This document shows positions 43,892 through 52,057 of a DNA stretch of 64,000 nucleotides, piece by piece. Numbering within the stretch: the first letter of the stretch is position 1; each line of letters begins with the position of its first letter. Made by a program: the position numbers and the translations under genes. Source of the DNA: Paraburkholderia agricolaris. GTDB lineage: Bacteria > Pseudomonadota > Gammaproteobacteria > Burkholderiales > Burkholderiaceae. The stretch covers positions 2,046,001 through 2,110,000 of the forward strand of contig NZ_QPER01000002.1 in the NCBI RefSeq assembly GCF_009455635.1. Direction: 5' to 3'. The notes beneath the pieces were generated by a model. That model had not been told where the DNA came from, ran no database searches, and saw only the letters and a list, made by a program, of their open reading frames with translations.

Positions 43892-45172
43892 CTAGCGAGC
43901 CGCCTGAGTCGACTTGCGCAGCTTCGCCACGTCGGCCGCCGTAACCGCCGGTCCACCGTTATTCCACCCGGCGCGCACGAAGGTGAGCACATCGGCGATC
44001 TGCTGGTCGTTGAGCACCGGAGCGTACTTCGGCATCGGATACGGCGCGGGAATGCCACCGATCACCAGGTCCTCCGTGCCGTTCAACGTCACGTTGATCA
44101 GCGAGGACGGATCCTTTTCCAGCACGTTCGGATTGCCGGCCAGCGGCGCCAGCATCGGCGCAAAACCGCGTCCGTCGACACCATGACAGTGCATGCAATA
44201 CGCCGTATAAACGCGCGCACCGGCATCGTTCGCGGGACGGTTCAACGACACTTTCGTCGCCTGTGGATCGTACGAGTAAGGCGGCGCGCCACTGCCACCC
44301 GCCGGCGGCAGCGACTTCAGGTACGTCGACATCGCGGCGATGTCGGTGTCGTTCATGCCTTGCGTGCTGTTGTTGATCACGCTGGTCATCGAACCGAACG
44401 CCGATGCATGGCGATTGGCGCCGGTTTTCAGGAACGCCTGCAAGTCCTGATCGTTCCAGCGACCGAGGCCGAGGTTGTGCTCGCCCGTCAGGTTTGCCGC
44501 GAACCAGCCGTCGAGCAGGCCGCCGGTCAGGAACGCGCTGCCACTTTCATCCAGCGCCTTTTCCTGGAACGCAATGCCGCGTGGCGTATGGCACGAGCCG
44601 CAGTGCCCGAGGCCCTGGATGAGGTACGCGCCACGATTCCACGCCACCTCCTTGCCGGGCTTGTCCTGATAGACGCCCTTCTCCAGGAACACCATATTCC
44701 AGAACTTCAACGGCCAGCGCATGTTCAACGGCCATTTGATGTCCGGCTCGCGATTCGCCTGCTGCACCGGCGCGACGCCGCTCATGAAGTATGCGTACAG
44801 CGCTTTCATGTCGTCGTCGTTGACCTTCGCATAGGACGGGTACGGCATCGCCGGATACAGGTTGTGACCGTCTTTCGCGACGCCTTCGCGCATCGCTCTG
44901 GCAAAGTCCTCTTCCGTGTAGTTGCCGATGCCGGTTTGCTGATCCGGCGTGATGTTGGTGGTGTAGATCCGGCCCATCGGCGTGACCATCGGCAGGCCGC
45001 CGGCGAACGGCTTGCCCTTCGGCGCTGTATGGCAAGCAACGCAATCGCCGACCTTCGCCAGATAGGCGCCGCGCTGCACCAGGTCTTGATCCGCGGCTTG
45101 CGCCTGGGTCTGTGTCAGGAACGGCAAAGCCATGCAGAGCGCCGCGCCGAAACCCTTGAGTGTGTTTTTCAT
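43892..45172 (-). CDS. Tri-haem cytochrome c subunit of dehydrogenase complex A
   Basis: A 426-residue exported cytochrome. After a signal peptide (cleavage near QAQA-ADQ, about residue 26), three c-type haem sites follow: CVACH (about residue 44), CGSCH (about 190) and CMHCH (about 330). It resembles the membrane-associated cytochrome subunit of acetic-acid-bacterial alcohol/aldehyde dehydrogenases. It should carry electrons from the molybdopterin and Fe-S subunits (upstream on the same strand) to the quinone or oxidase chain. The gap from the MoCo gene is 16 bases. Confidence 0.92.
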   Translation of the reverse strand: MKNTLKGFGAALCMALPFLTQTQAQAADQDLVQRGAYLAKVGDCVACHTAPKGKPFAGGLPMVTPMGRIYTTNITPDQQTGIGNYTEEDFARAMREGVAKDGHNLYPAMPYPSYAKVNDDDMKALYAYFMSGVAPVQQANREPDIKWPLNMRWPLKFWNMVFLEKGVYQDKPGKEVAWNRGAYLIQGLGHCGSCHTPRGIAFQEKALDESGSAFLTGGLLDGWFAANLTGEHNLGLGRWNDQDLQAFLKTGANRHASAFGSMTSVINNSTQGMNDTDIAAMSTYLKSLPPAGGSGAPPYSYDPQATKVSLNRPANDAGARVYTAYCMHCHGVDGRGFAPMLAPLAGNPNVLEKDPSSLINVTLNGTEDLVIGGIPAPYPMPKYAPVLNDQQIADVLTFVRAGWNNGGPAVTAADVAKLRKSTQAAR

Positions 45173-45188
45173 GTTGGGCTCCCTTCAG

Positions 45189-47432
45189 TCAGGCGGTTTG
45201 CAGTTGGCTGCCGACCGGCAACTGGCGCAGCCGCTTGCCGGTGGCCGCGTAAATCGCGTTTGTGAGAGCTGGCGCGAGTGCTGCCGTGCCGGGCTCGCCG
45301 ATACCGCCCGGCGCCTCGCTGCTCTTCACGATATGCACCTCGATGGGCGGCGTCTGATCGATCCGCAGCATCCGGTAGTCGGTGAAGTTGTTCTGCTCCA
45401 CGCGGCCGTCCTTGATCGTGATCTGGCTATAGAGCGCGGCCGTGATGCCGAAGATGATGCCGCCTTGCACCTGGGCTTCGATCGTGTTCGGATTCACCAC
45501 CATCCCGCAATCGACCGCGCACACCACGCGCTTGACCGATACCTCGCCCTGCTCGACGGCAACGTCGACGACCATCGAGAAGAAGCTGCCGAATGCATGC
45601 ATCACCGACACCCCGCGCCCTTGCCCGTTCGGCACCGCACTGCCCCAGCCCGCCGCCTGCGCGGCAGTGTTGAGCACGTTCAGCGCGCGGGGTGTTTTGC
45701 CCAGCAGATCCTGGCGGTATTTGACCGGATCGACTTTCGCCTGCGCGGCGAGTTCGTCGATAAAACTCTCGACTACGAAGGTACCGCGTGTCGGTCCTAC
45801 GCCCCGCCAGAATGCGGTGGGAATGGCATGTGGTTCCTGGCGAACGTAGTCGACCAACTGATTCGGCAGGTCATAGGGCAGATCAGCGGCAACTTCCACG
45901 GCATCGGGATCGAGCCCATGCTGGAACGCGGGCGGCGCAAAGCGCGCCATGATCGACGAGCCGACAATCCGATGCTGCCACGCGACCGGTTTGCCGTTCG
46001 CGTCGAGCCCGGCGGAAATCTTGTCGTAGTAGTACGGCCGGTACATGTCGTGCTGGATATCTTCTTCACGTGTCCACAGCACCTTTACCGGCGTCGACAC
46101 CTGTTTGCCGATCTTGACCGACTGCGTGACCATGTCGAATTCGAGCCTTCGGCCAAAGCCGCCGCCGATCAGATGGTTATGCACGACGATCTTGTCCGCG
46201 GGTAAACCGGTTACAGCAACCGCCGCATCCACCACCCGCGTCGGCACTTGCGAGCCGAGCCAGATATCGCAGCCGTCGGGCCGCACGTGTACCGTGCAGT
46301 TGATCGGTTCCATCGTGGCATGCGCGAGGAACGGTTGCTGATACACGGCGTCGACCCGTGTCTTCGCGTTTGAAAACGCGTTGCTCACGTCGCCTTCTTT
46401 ACGCGCCACCGCGCCGTTGCGTTGCGAGGCGTTGGCGAGATCGTCGACGATCTGCTTCATGCCGATCTGCGCGCCCGCGCCTTCGTTCCATTTGATATCC
46501 AGCGCCTGCAAACCGCGTTTGGCGGCCCACGTATGGTCGCCGATCACGGCAACCGCGTTGTCGATCTTGACGACCTGGCGCACGCCGGGAATCTTCTTCG
46601 CGTTGGTATCGTCGACGCTGGCGAGCGTGCCGCCGAATACCGGGCAGTTCGCAATGGCCGCGTAGACCATATCGGGCACACGCACGTCCAGTCCGAACAT
46701 GGCCGTGCCGTCGACCTTCTCGGGCGAATCGAGACGCTTCACCGCGGTGCCGATCACCTTGAAATCTTTCGGATCTTTCAACGGCACGTTCTGCGGCGCG
46801 GGCAGCTTCGCCGCGGCGCTCGCCAACTGTCCGTAACCGATGCTGCGATTGCTCGCCGCATGAATCACCTGACCGGCTTGCGCATGGCAGCTTGCCGGAT
46901 CGACCTGCCATTGCTGTGCGGCGGCGCCGATCAGGAGCGTGCGCGCGGCCGCGCCGGCCCGGCGCATCGGTTCCCACGCATAGCGGATCGACGTCGAACC
47001 GCCGGTGAGCTGGCCGCCGAGCAGCGGGTCCATGAAGAGCTTTTCGTTTGGCGGAGCGTGGTCGAGCGTGACCGAGTCGAGCGGCACTTCAAGCTCTTCC
47101 GCGATCAGCATTGGGATCGACGTGTAGACGCCTTGCCCCATTTCGACTTTCGGAATCACCAGCGTGACCTTGCCCGCCGTGTCGATCTGGATGAAGGCGT
47201 TCGGCGCGAACACGCCGTTCTGCGGCGCCTCATCTCCATCGCCGCCGATCACCGATTTGCCGGCCTTCTGATCCTGACTGGCTGCCGGCATGCTGAAACC
47301 GAGCAGCAAGCCGCCGCCGGTTGCCGCCCCGACCGTGACGCTGAACTTCAGGAACGTGCGGCGTGTGATGCCGCTTTTGCCACGCTTCGGAGGCTGCGCG
47401 CCGTTTTGTGCATCGAGCAATCCCTGGGACAT
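45189..47432 (-). CDS. Molybdopterin-binding subunit of periplasmic dehydrogenase A (IorB-like)
   Basis: A 747-residue xanthine-oxidase-family large subunit. A twin-arginine signal (GITRRTFLKFSVTV) at about residues 22-35 directs the folded enzyme to the periplasm. Conserved Moco-region segments include GGGFGRRLEFD, AFWRGVGPTRGTFVVESFIDELA and GEPGTAALAPALTNAIYAATGKR, whose Glu is the likely catalytic base. It resembles the isoquinoline 1-oxidoreductase and membrane-linked aldehyde dehydrogenase group; the substrate (aldehyde or N-heterocycle) is undecided. ATG at 47432 lies one base after the Fe-S subunit stop. Confidence 0.9.
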   Translation of the reverse strand: MSQGLLDAQNGAQPPKRGKSGITRRTFLKFSVTVGAATGGGLLLGFSMPAASQDQKAGKSVIGGDGDEAPQNGVFAPNAFIQIDTAGKVTLVIPKVEMGQGVYTSIPMLIAEELEVPLDSVTLDHAPPNEKLFMDPLLGGQLTGGSTSIRYAWEPMRRAGAAARTLLIGAAAQQWQVDPASCHAQAGQVIHAASNRSIGYGQLASAAAKLPAPQNVPLKDPKDFKVIGTAVKRLDSPEKVDGTAMFGLDVRVPDMVYAAIANCPVFGGTLASVDDTNAKKIPGVRQVVKIDNAVAVIGDHTWAAKRGLQALDIKWNEGAGAQIGMKQIVDDLANASQRNGAVARKEGDVSNAFSNAKTRVDAVYQQPFLAHATMEPINCTVHVRPDGCDIWLGSQVPTRVVDAAVAVTGLPADKIVVHNHLIGGGFGRRLEFDMVTQSVKIGKQVSTPVKVLWTREEDIQHDMYRPYYYDKISAGLDANGKPVAWQHRIVGSSIMARFAPPAFQHGLDPDAVEVAADLPYDLPNQLVDYVRQEPHAIPTAFWRGVGPTRGTFVVESFIDELAAQAKVDPVKYRQDLLGKTPRALNVLNTAAQAAGWGSAVPNGQGRGVSVMHAFGSFFSMVVDVAVEQGEVSVKRVVCAVDCGMVVNPNTIEAQVQGGIIFGITAALYSQITIKDGRVEQNNFTDYRMLRIDQTPPIEVHIVKSSEAPGGIGEPGTAALAPALTNAIYAATGKRLRQLPVGSQLQTA

Positions 47433-47433
47433 G

Positions 47434-47889
47434 TCAGGCCCCCTTCGCGGCTTGCTTGATCGCCGCGCGGATGCGGTTATACGTCCCACAGCGGCAGATG
47501 TTACCGGCCATGGCGGCGTCAATGTCCGCGTCGGTCGGACTGGGATTGCCCGCGATCAGCGAAGCCGCCGACATGACCTGCCCCGACTGACAGTAGCCGC
47601 ACTGCACAACGTCCAGTTGGCGCCATGCCTGCTGGACCTTTTGCCCGGCGGGTGTGTCGCCGACCGCTTCAATAGTGGTGATTTTCTTGTCGCCGACAGC
47701 CGCCGCCGGCAGTACGCACGAGCGCACCGCGACGCCGTCGAGATGCACGGTGCATGCGCCGCATTGGGCGATGCCGCAACCGAACTTGGTGCCGGTCAAG
47801 CCGACGAGATCGCGCAACACCCACAACAGAGGCATATCGGGGGGTGCGTCGACAGTATGAGTCTGGCCGTTGATGTTGAACGTTGTCAT
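47434..47889 (-). CDS. [2Fe-2S] subunit of periplasmic dehydrogenase A (IorA-like)
   Basis: A 151-residue two-cluster ferredoxin-type subunit. Plant-type cluster ligands are Cys38, Cys43, Cys46 and Cys58 ([14 protein letters not shown]). The second cluster, in the helical domain, uses Cys97 and Cys100 (QCGYC) and Cys132 and Cys134 (ICRC). It is the first gene of complex A and lies directly before the MoCo subunit. It lacks a signal, so it is presumably co-exported with the Tat-targeted partner. Confidence 0.95.
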   Translation of the reverse strand: MTTFNINGQTHTVDAPPDMPLLWVLRDLVGLTGTKFGCGIAQCGACTVHLDGVAVRSCVLPAAAVGDKKITTIEAVGDTPAGQKVQQAWRQLDVVQCGYCQSGQVMSAASLIAGNPSPTDADIDAAMAGNICRCGTYNRIRAAIKQAAKGA

Positions 47890-48288
47890 AGGCGGCTCCG
47901 AGTGGGGTTTATTGTTTGTCGGGATGCTTGTACAAGCTGCTTGTCAGACTGCTTATCAGGCTGCTCAGTCAGACTGTTTGGGCTGAGACGTCGAACCAAA
48001 ACGCAAAAACTTGCGGTGTTTATTCGACAAGCCGTGCTAATACGCGATGCGGCTACAGTTCAATGGGTGCAGCAGGCAGTGCGCAGCGCGAGCGCGCTGG
48101 AAGGGACGTGGAAATTGTAGTCTTGCATAAAGAAGTCCGCAGACCAAGCGGGCATGTCCGCAGCGTATCCGCACGACGGGGACGACCCAGCCACGGCGGC
48201 CGCCGGAAAAGTGAAACGGGAGTCAAACCGATGCGCTACCATTGCCGCGTTGGCTTGATCCGGCATGACTACCCGAAGGAGCGGCAAG
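47890..48288. other. 399-base upstream region of complex A operon
   Basis: No gene believed here. It holds the promoter of the leftward dehydrogenase operon and that of the rightward hypothetical gene. In 47928-47978 there is a run of imperfect short direct repeats built on GCTGCTT-GTCAG / ACTGCTT-ATCAG / GCTGCTC-AGTCAG. An AAGGAG ribosome site at about 48276 belongs to the next gene. Confidence 0.5.
47928..47978. repeat. Imperfect short direct repeats upstream of complex A
   Basis: Successive 11-14-base units of the form RCTGCTYRTCAG, at least three, end in CAGACTG. They lie 40-90 bases upstream of the [2Fe-2S] subunit start on the minus strand, within its probable leader or promoter. They could be regulator sites or simple slippage products. 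Confidence 0.45.
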
Positions 48289-48687
48289 ATGAACGACCAG
48301 CAATGCATTCAATTCCTTTCGGAAATTCGCAAGCCGCTGTTGGCACTGCATAAGTCGATACTCGATCACGAGCGCGCGTCGTACGAAAAGGAATTCGGCC
48401 CCGTGACGCCGGCGGCCTTCCTGCAAGTGCTCATCAACGGCTCGGCGTTCCGCTGGCTCACGCCGCTCTCCACCGTGATCGCGAACGTCGACGAAATTCT
48501 CGACGACAAGGAAGCGGACGCGGCCGACCGGCTTGCCGCGGCCGAAGCCATTACCGGCCTGTTTTCTTCCGACCAACCCGACAATGCGTTTCTGCCGCGC
48601 TACTTGCCGCTTCTGCAAGCCGACCCGGCGATCCTGCACCATCACGGTCAGGTTTCCCAACTGCTGCGCGGTATTGAGTCGAAGTAG
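48289..48687 (+). CDS. Hypothetical protein, 132 residues
   Basis: It starts at ATG 48289 with AAGGAG upstream. Predominantly helical and acidic, with no signal peptide or membrane segment. Notable segments are IRKPLLALHKSILDHERASYE and SAFRWLTPLSTVIANVDEIL. I recognise no catalytic motif. Similar small proteins of unknown function occur in Burkholderiales (memory, unverified). It stands alone, divergent from the complex A operon. Confidence 0.75.
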   Translation: MNDQQCIQFLSEIRKPLLALHKSILDHERASYEKEFGPVTPAAFLQVLINGSAFRWLTPLSTVIANVDEILDDKEADAADRLAAAEAITGLFSSDQPDNAFLPRYLPLLQADPAILHHHGQVSQLLRGIESK

Positions 48688-49147
48688 CTGGCGGCGCTTT
48701 AGTTCGCAGGCTTCGTTGATGTTAGCCGGACGGCGTCGCTGAGGTTAAGCGCGGCCTCCGGTGAGCGTTGCGTCTTCGGCTCCCGAATTCCCTCACCATA
48801 GCCAGCCGTGAATTTCGGTCATTCACACGTCGTATTCGTTGAATACCGAATTGACGCCTCCCTGCGGCACCCCGGCGATTACCAGGCTTTCCGAATTCAG
48901 CCGACACAACGACACCTTATTTCAAGGTGATTTATGCACGTTTCGCAACAGTGCGCGATGTGCGCCCTACTCGCCGCTCAATCCGGCAACACCATGAGTC
49001 GCGATCTTTTGAATTTGCCTGGCTTTGCTGAATAAAACAAAGGTGAGCTTTTGCGGGAGGTATTCGGAAGATGCCACGAGAAGCCGGACAGCACGCTTTA
49101 GCGCGCCCTGCTAAGGTAAGCGGACTTACTCAAAACGCCCCTTCGCT
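48688..49147. other. 460-base intergenic region with possible insertion-sequence remnant
   Basis: No gene seen. It is less GC-rich around 48900-49060. The stretch starting at 49021 (GGCTTTGCTGAATAAA) resembles the terminal inverted repeat of IS5-family elements; no transposase reading frame remains. Confidence 0.45.
49021..49045. mobile_element. Possible IS5-family terminal repeat remnant
   Basis: GGCTTTGCTGAATAAAACAA differs little from the GGCTTTGTTGAATAAATC-type ends common in IS5-family elements. Only one end is seen, and there is no transposase. The identification rests on memory of the consensus. Confidence 0.3.
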
Positions 49148-49966
49148 ATGCAAAACTGGCCACTTCCGGAAAGCTATACGTTCCGTGATCAAACCGTGCG
49201 CTTTCGCGTGACGGGCAACGGTCCGCCACTGGTGCTGGTTCACGGCACGCCGTTTTCGTCGTATGTGTGGCATCGCATCGCTTTGCATCTCGCGCAGATT
49301 CGCACCGTCTATTACTACGATCTGCTTGGCTACGGCCAGTCCGAGCAACGCGATGCTCAGGACGTTTCGCTTGGCGTGCAGAACGTGCTGCTGGCGGAAT
49401 TGCTCGCGCATTGGCAACTGAAGAGCCCGGACGTCATCGCACACGATTTCGGCGGTGCAACCTCCTTGCGCGCGCATCTGATCGAGGGATGCGACTATCG
49501 CAGTCTGACGCTGATCGATCCGGTCGCCGTCGCGCCGTGGGGTTCGCCGTTCGTGCGGCACGTGCGCGAACATGGCGCGGCCTTCGCCGGCCTGCCGCCG
49601 TATATCCACGAAGCCGTGGTGAAGGCCTACGTGCGCGGCGCGATTGCCCGCGACATTCCGGACGAGGAACTCGCGCCTTATGTGACGCCATGGCTCGGCA
49701 CAACGGGACAAGCCGCGTTCTATCGCCAGATCGCCCAGATGGACCAGCGCTACACCGACGAGGTCGAAGCGCGTTATGCGCAGATGCGGTGTCCAACGCA
49801 GATTCTGTGGGGTGAAGACGACCAGTGGATTCCGCTCGAACGCGGGCGGCAACTGGCGGCCGTCATCCCCGAGGCACGCTTTCAGCCCGTGCCAAAGGCC
49901 GGTCATCTGATGCAGGAAGACGCGCCTGAAGCGATCGTCGCGGCAGCGCTGCGTTGGCTCGACTGA
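49148..49966 (+). CDS. Alpha/beta hydrolase with Asp nucleophile (dehalogenase/epoxide-hydrolase-like)
   Basis: A 272-residue alpha/beta hydrolase. The oxyanion segment VHGTPFSSYVWH (about residues 36-47) and DLLGYGQSE are as in haloalkane dehalogenases. The nucleophile elbow reads AHDFGGATS, with Asp instead of Ser at about residue 101. The acid is probably the Asp in WGEDDQWIP and the base His in AGHLMQED. An Asp nucleophile is typical of haloalkane dehalogenases and epoxide hydrolases. However, the halide-stabilising Asn (HGNP) and Trp (DW) are replaced by Thr and Phe, so true dehalogenase activity is doubtful. No signal peptide. The start follows CCCCTTCGCT without a good ribosome site. 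Confidence 0.8.
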   Translation: MQNWPLPESYTFRDQTVRFRVTGNGPPLVLVHGTPFSSYVWHRIALHLAQIRTVYYYDLLGYGQSEQRDAQDVSLGVQNVLLAELLAHWQLKSPDVIAHDFGGATSLRAHLIEGCDYRSLTLIDPVAVAPWGSPFVRHVREHGAAFAGLPPYIHEAVVKAYVRGAIARDIPDEELAPYVTPWLGTTGQAAFYRQIAQMDQRYTDEVEARYAQMRCPTQILWGEDDQWIPLERGRQLAAVIPEARFQPVPKAGHLMQEDAPEAIVAAALRWLD

Positions 49967-49979
49967 CGGCGCGCGTTAG

Positions 49980-50930
49980 CTAGCCGCGGCCTTGCGGCAG
50001 ATACGGCATCGGATCGACCGGCTTGCCGTCACGGCGCAACTCGAAGCCTACGGAGACGCGCGAGTTATTTTCGTCGCCCATTTCGGCAATCTGCTGCCCC
50101 TGCCGCACGATGTCGCCGATTTTCACCAACAGCTTGCGGTTATGCGAGTAGGCAGTCAGAAAGTCCTTGTTGTGCTGGACGATGATCAGGCTGCCGTAGC
50201 TGTTCAGACCCGTGCCGGCGTACATCACCTTGCCGTCGGCCGCGGCCCGCACCGGATCGCCGGGTTTGCCGCCGATTTCGATGCCGCGCGTTTCGCCCGG
50301 CTGGAACGCCTCGACGACTCGGCCACCCGCAGGCCATACCAGCGACACACCGTTCGCATGTCGCGAAGTCTCATGCGCAACTTCACGCACCTCGGCCGCG
50401 CTGGGCGCGGGCGATTGCGCGCTTGCCTGCGCATTGGCCGCCACCGGCGCTTGCTGCGCGGCGAGCGGAACAGCCGGCGCGGCCGCTGCCGCAGCCTTCG
50501 CCGCCGCGTTGGCCTGATTAACCGCGCGCACCGTTTCCGGCGAAGCGACGTGCAGCACCTGCCCCTGCTTCAACCGCGAGGAAGACTTGAGGCCATTCCA
50601 CGCCTGTAACTGCCTGACACTGCAATGATGACGCTGGGCGATGCGCGCCAGGGTATCGCCACGCCTGACGCGATACACCAGAGGCGGAGCGTTCTTAAGC
50701 GGCGTGCCGTCGTCCGCGGCTAGCTTGACCGCTGGGACTGCGAGCGCGTCGGAGGCCGGCGCTGCAGCCGCTGCCGGCACACCGGACGCAGCCGAGGCAG
50801 CCGGCGTCGCCGCTGCCGCGCCAGTTTGACCGCCCTGCTGTCCCACATTCGCACAGCCGCTGACCACCAGCGCAACCGACACGCCAGCCAGACTGGCCAT
50901 CAGTGTTCTGTCGAAACGCTTTCCCAACAT
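49980..50930 (-). CDS. nlpD: NlpD-like lipoprotein (LysM + degenerate LytM/M23)
   Basis: A 316-residue outer-membrane lipoprotein. It has a signal with lipobox VSGC (about Cys26) and an Ala-rich linker, then a LysM domain (about residues 87-130, VRRGDTLARIAQRHHCSVRQL), a second Ala-rich linker, and a C-terminal LytM domain. That domain keeps the NlpD-like GSLIIVQHNKDFLTAYSHNRKLLVKIGDIV and ends PYLPQGRG. The catalytic HxxxD and HxH of active M23 peptidases are degraded (GIEIGGKPGD, VGFELR), so it is probably an activator of an N-acetylmuramyl-L-alanine amidase at the septum rather than a peptidase. AGGAG precedes the ATG. A paralogue beside rpoS may exist elsewhere. Confidence 0.85.
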   Translation of the reverse strand: MLGKRFDRTLMASLAGVSVALVVSGCANVGQQGGQTGAAAATPAASAASGVPAAAAAPASDALAVPAVKLAADDGTPLKNAPPLVYRVRRGDTLARIAQRHHCSVRQLQAWNGLKSSSRLKQGQVLHVASPETVRAVNQANAAAKAAAAAAPAVPLAAQQAPVAANAQASAQSPAPSAAEVREVAHETSRHANGVSLVWPAGGRVVEAFQPGETRGIEIGGKPGDPVRAAADGKVMYAGTGLNSYGSLIIVQHNKDFLTAYSHNRKLLVKIGDIVRQGQQIAEMGDENNSRVSVGFELRRDGKPVDPMPYLPQGRG

Positions 50931-51473
50931 GTTCGACTCCTGCTTTTTTATTGGCAGGCCGAGTGCTGCCTTGTCGCGTGCGAGGCGCGCATTCTGACGA
51001 AGCGCTGCTTTCTCTCGCGACACAGCGAGGCCGCCTCGTGCGGCGCTCACCCAGGTCCTGCCGTCCAACCCAATCCCTTGCGCGCTGCCGGATGCCCAGA
51101 TGCCCGACAAACAGGCGATCTTCCGCGAAAAGGGCCAGATTGCCGATTAAAATTCACGCGGAATTGTAAAGTGCGTTTTGCAAAAAACGCTCCGCATCAC
51201 ACACTCTGATACAAACATTACGCACGGTGATGCAGACCCGGGTCGCGCCTCATGCGTGGTATTGGCCTGAGGCCGCTACACGCACGGTCGCAAAGACCCG
51301 CGAAAATCCGCCGGCGGCTACGCCGCCGGACAATCGGCTGGTAACGTTTTCTTTAACGGCAAAGCGTGGTCAAAACTTGAATGAGCGCTCGCCGCGACGG
51401 CGAGCGTAGGAGAAAAACGCGTGGGCAAGCGGACAGGCGCCATGCCCATCCGTTCAATAAGACTGAGTGACGA
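50931..51473. other. 543-base intergenic region with two hairpins
   Basis: No gene recognised. It holds the leftward nlpD-like promoter. Two GC-rich hairpins occur in the right half: CCGGCGGC-TAC-GCCGCCGG (51311-51329) and CGCTCGCCG-CGA-CGGCGAGCG (51386-51406), neither followed by a T-run. Both lie downstream of no rightward gene, so they may be 5' structures in the nlpD leader or small-RNA parts. Confidence 0.45.
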
Positions 51474-51887
51474 CTAGCTGTAGGTCTGGCCTTGATACTT
51501 CACGTAGCCGACCGGATGATGCGTGAAGTGCAATACCGGCAGGACGGGGTTGGAGTTGTCCTGGGTCGGATAAGCACTGGCGTCGGAGATATATTCGCCT
51601 TGAGCCTCGATTGGCTGGCCCGCCTGCAAGCCGGGAATTTCATGCGCCAACCCTTCGCTGTCGCCGAAACGCACCGCGACGAACACCTCCGTGCCGACCA
51701 GATTCTGCGTACCTTCGAACTTCAGCACCTTGTCGATCCTGATGACGAAGTGCTGATGATTGGCGTTGTTGTGGAACTCCGGGTTGAGGAACACCTTGCT
51801 GATCGTGCCTTGCACGCAAGCGAGCGGCGCGCTCTGCGACTGCGCGGCAGGAGGTTGGGGAACGGTTTGCGTCGCGCGATTACTCAT
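51474..51887 (-). CDS. DUF3465-like small protein
   Basis: A 137-residue protein. A Gln/Ala/Pro-rich N-terminus precedes a compact beta-barrel-like domain: VQGTISKVFLN, HQHFVIRID, IEAQGEYISD and LHFTHHPVGYVKYQGQTY. The closing HFTHHP...G...G..Y pattern resembles DUF3465, which has an OB-like fold, but no signal peptide is evident. Function unknown. ATG at 51887 is preceded by GGAGA. It stands between the nlpD-like gene and the complex B operon on the same strand. Confidence 0.65.
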   Translation of the reverse strand: MSNRATQTVPQPPAAQSQSAPLACVQGTISKVFLNPEFHNNANHQHFVIRIDKVLKFEGTQNLVGTEVFVAVRFGDSEGLAHEIPGLQAGQPIEAQGEYISDASAYPTQDNSNPVLPVLHFTHHPVGYVKYQGQTYS

Positions 51888-52057
51888 GAAATCTCCGGGA
51901 AGACAATCAGATGGGTCTACGGCGAAACGTAGCGCGCGCCGCCAGGGCGCAACGGCGCGATACCATTTGAGCCAGCCAGCACGCGCGAGTTCATTGCGCG
52001 CCATTCACTGGAGAGACGGGGCGCCGGACTGGCAGCGCCCCCGGCGCAGGGCAGGTC

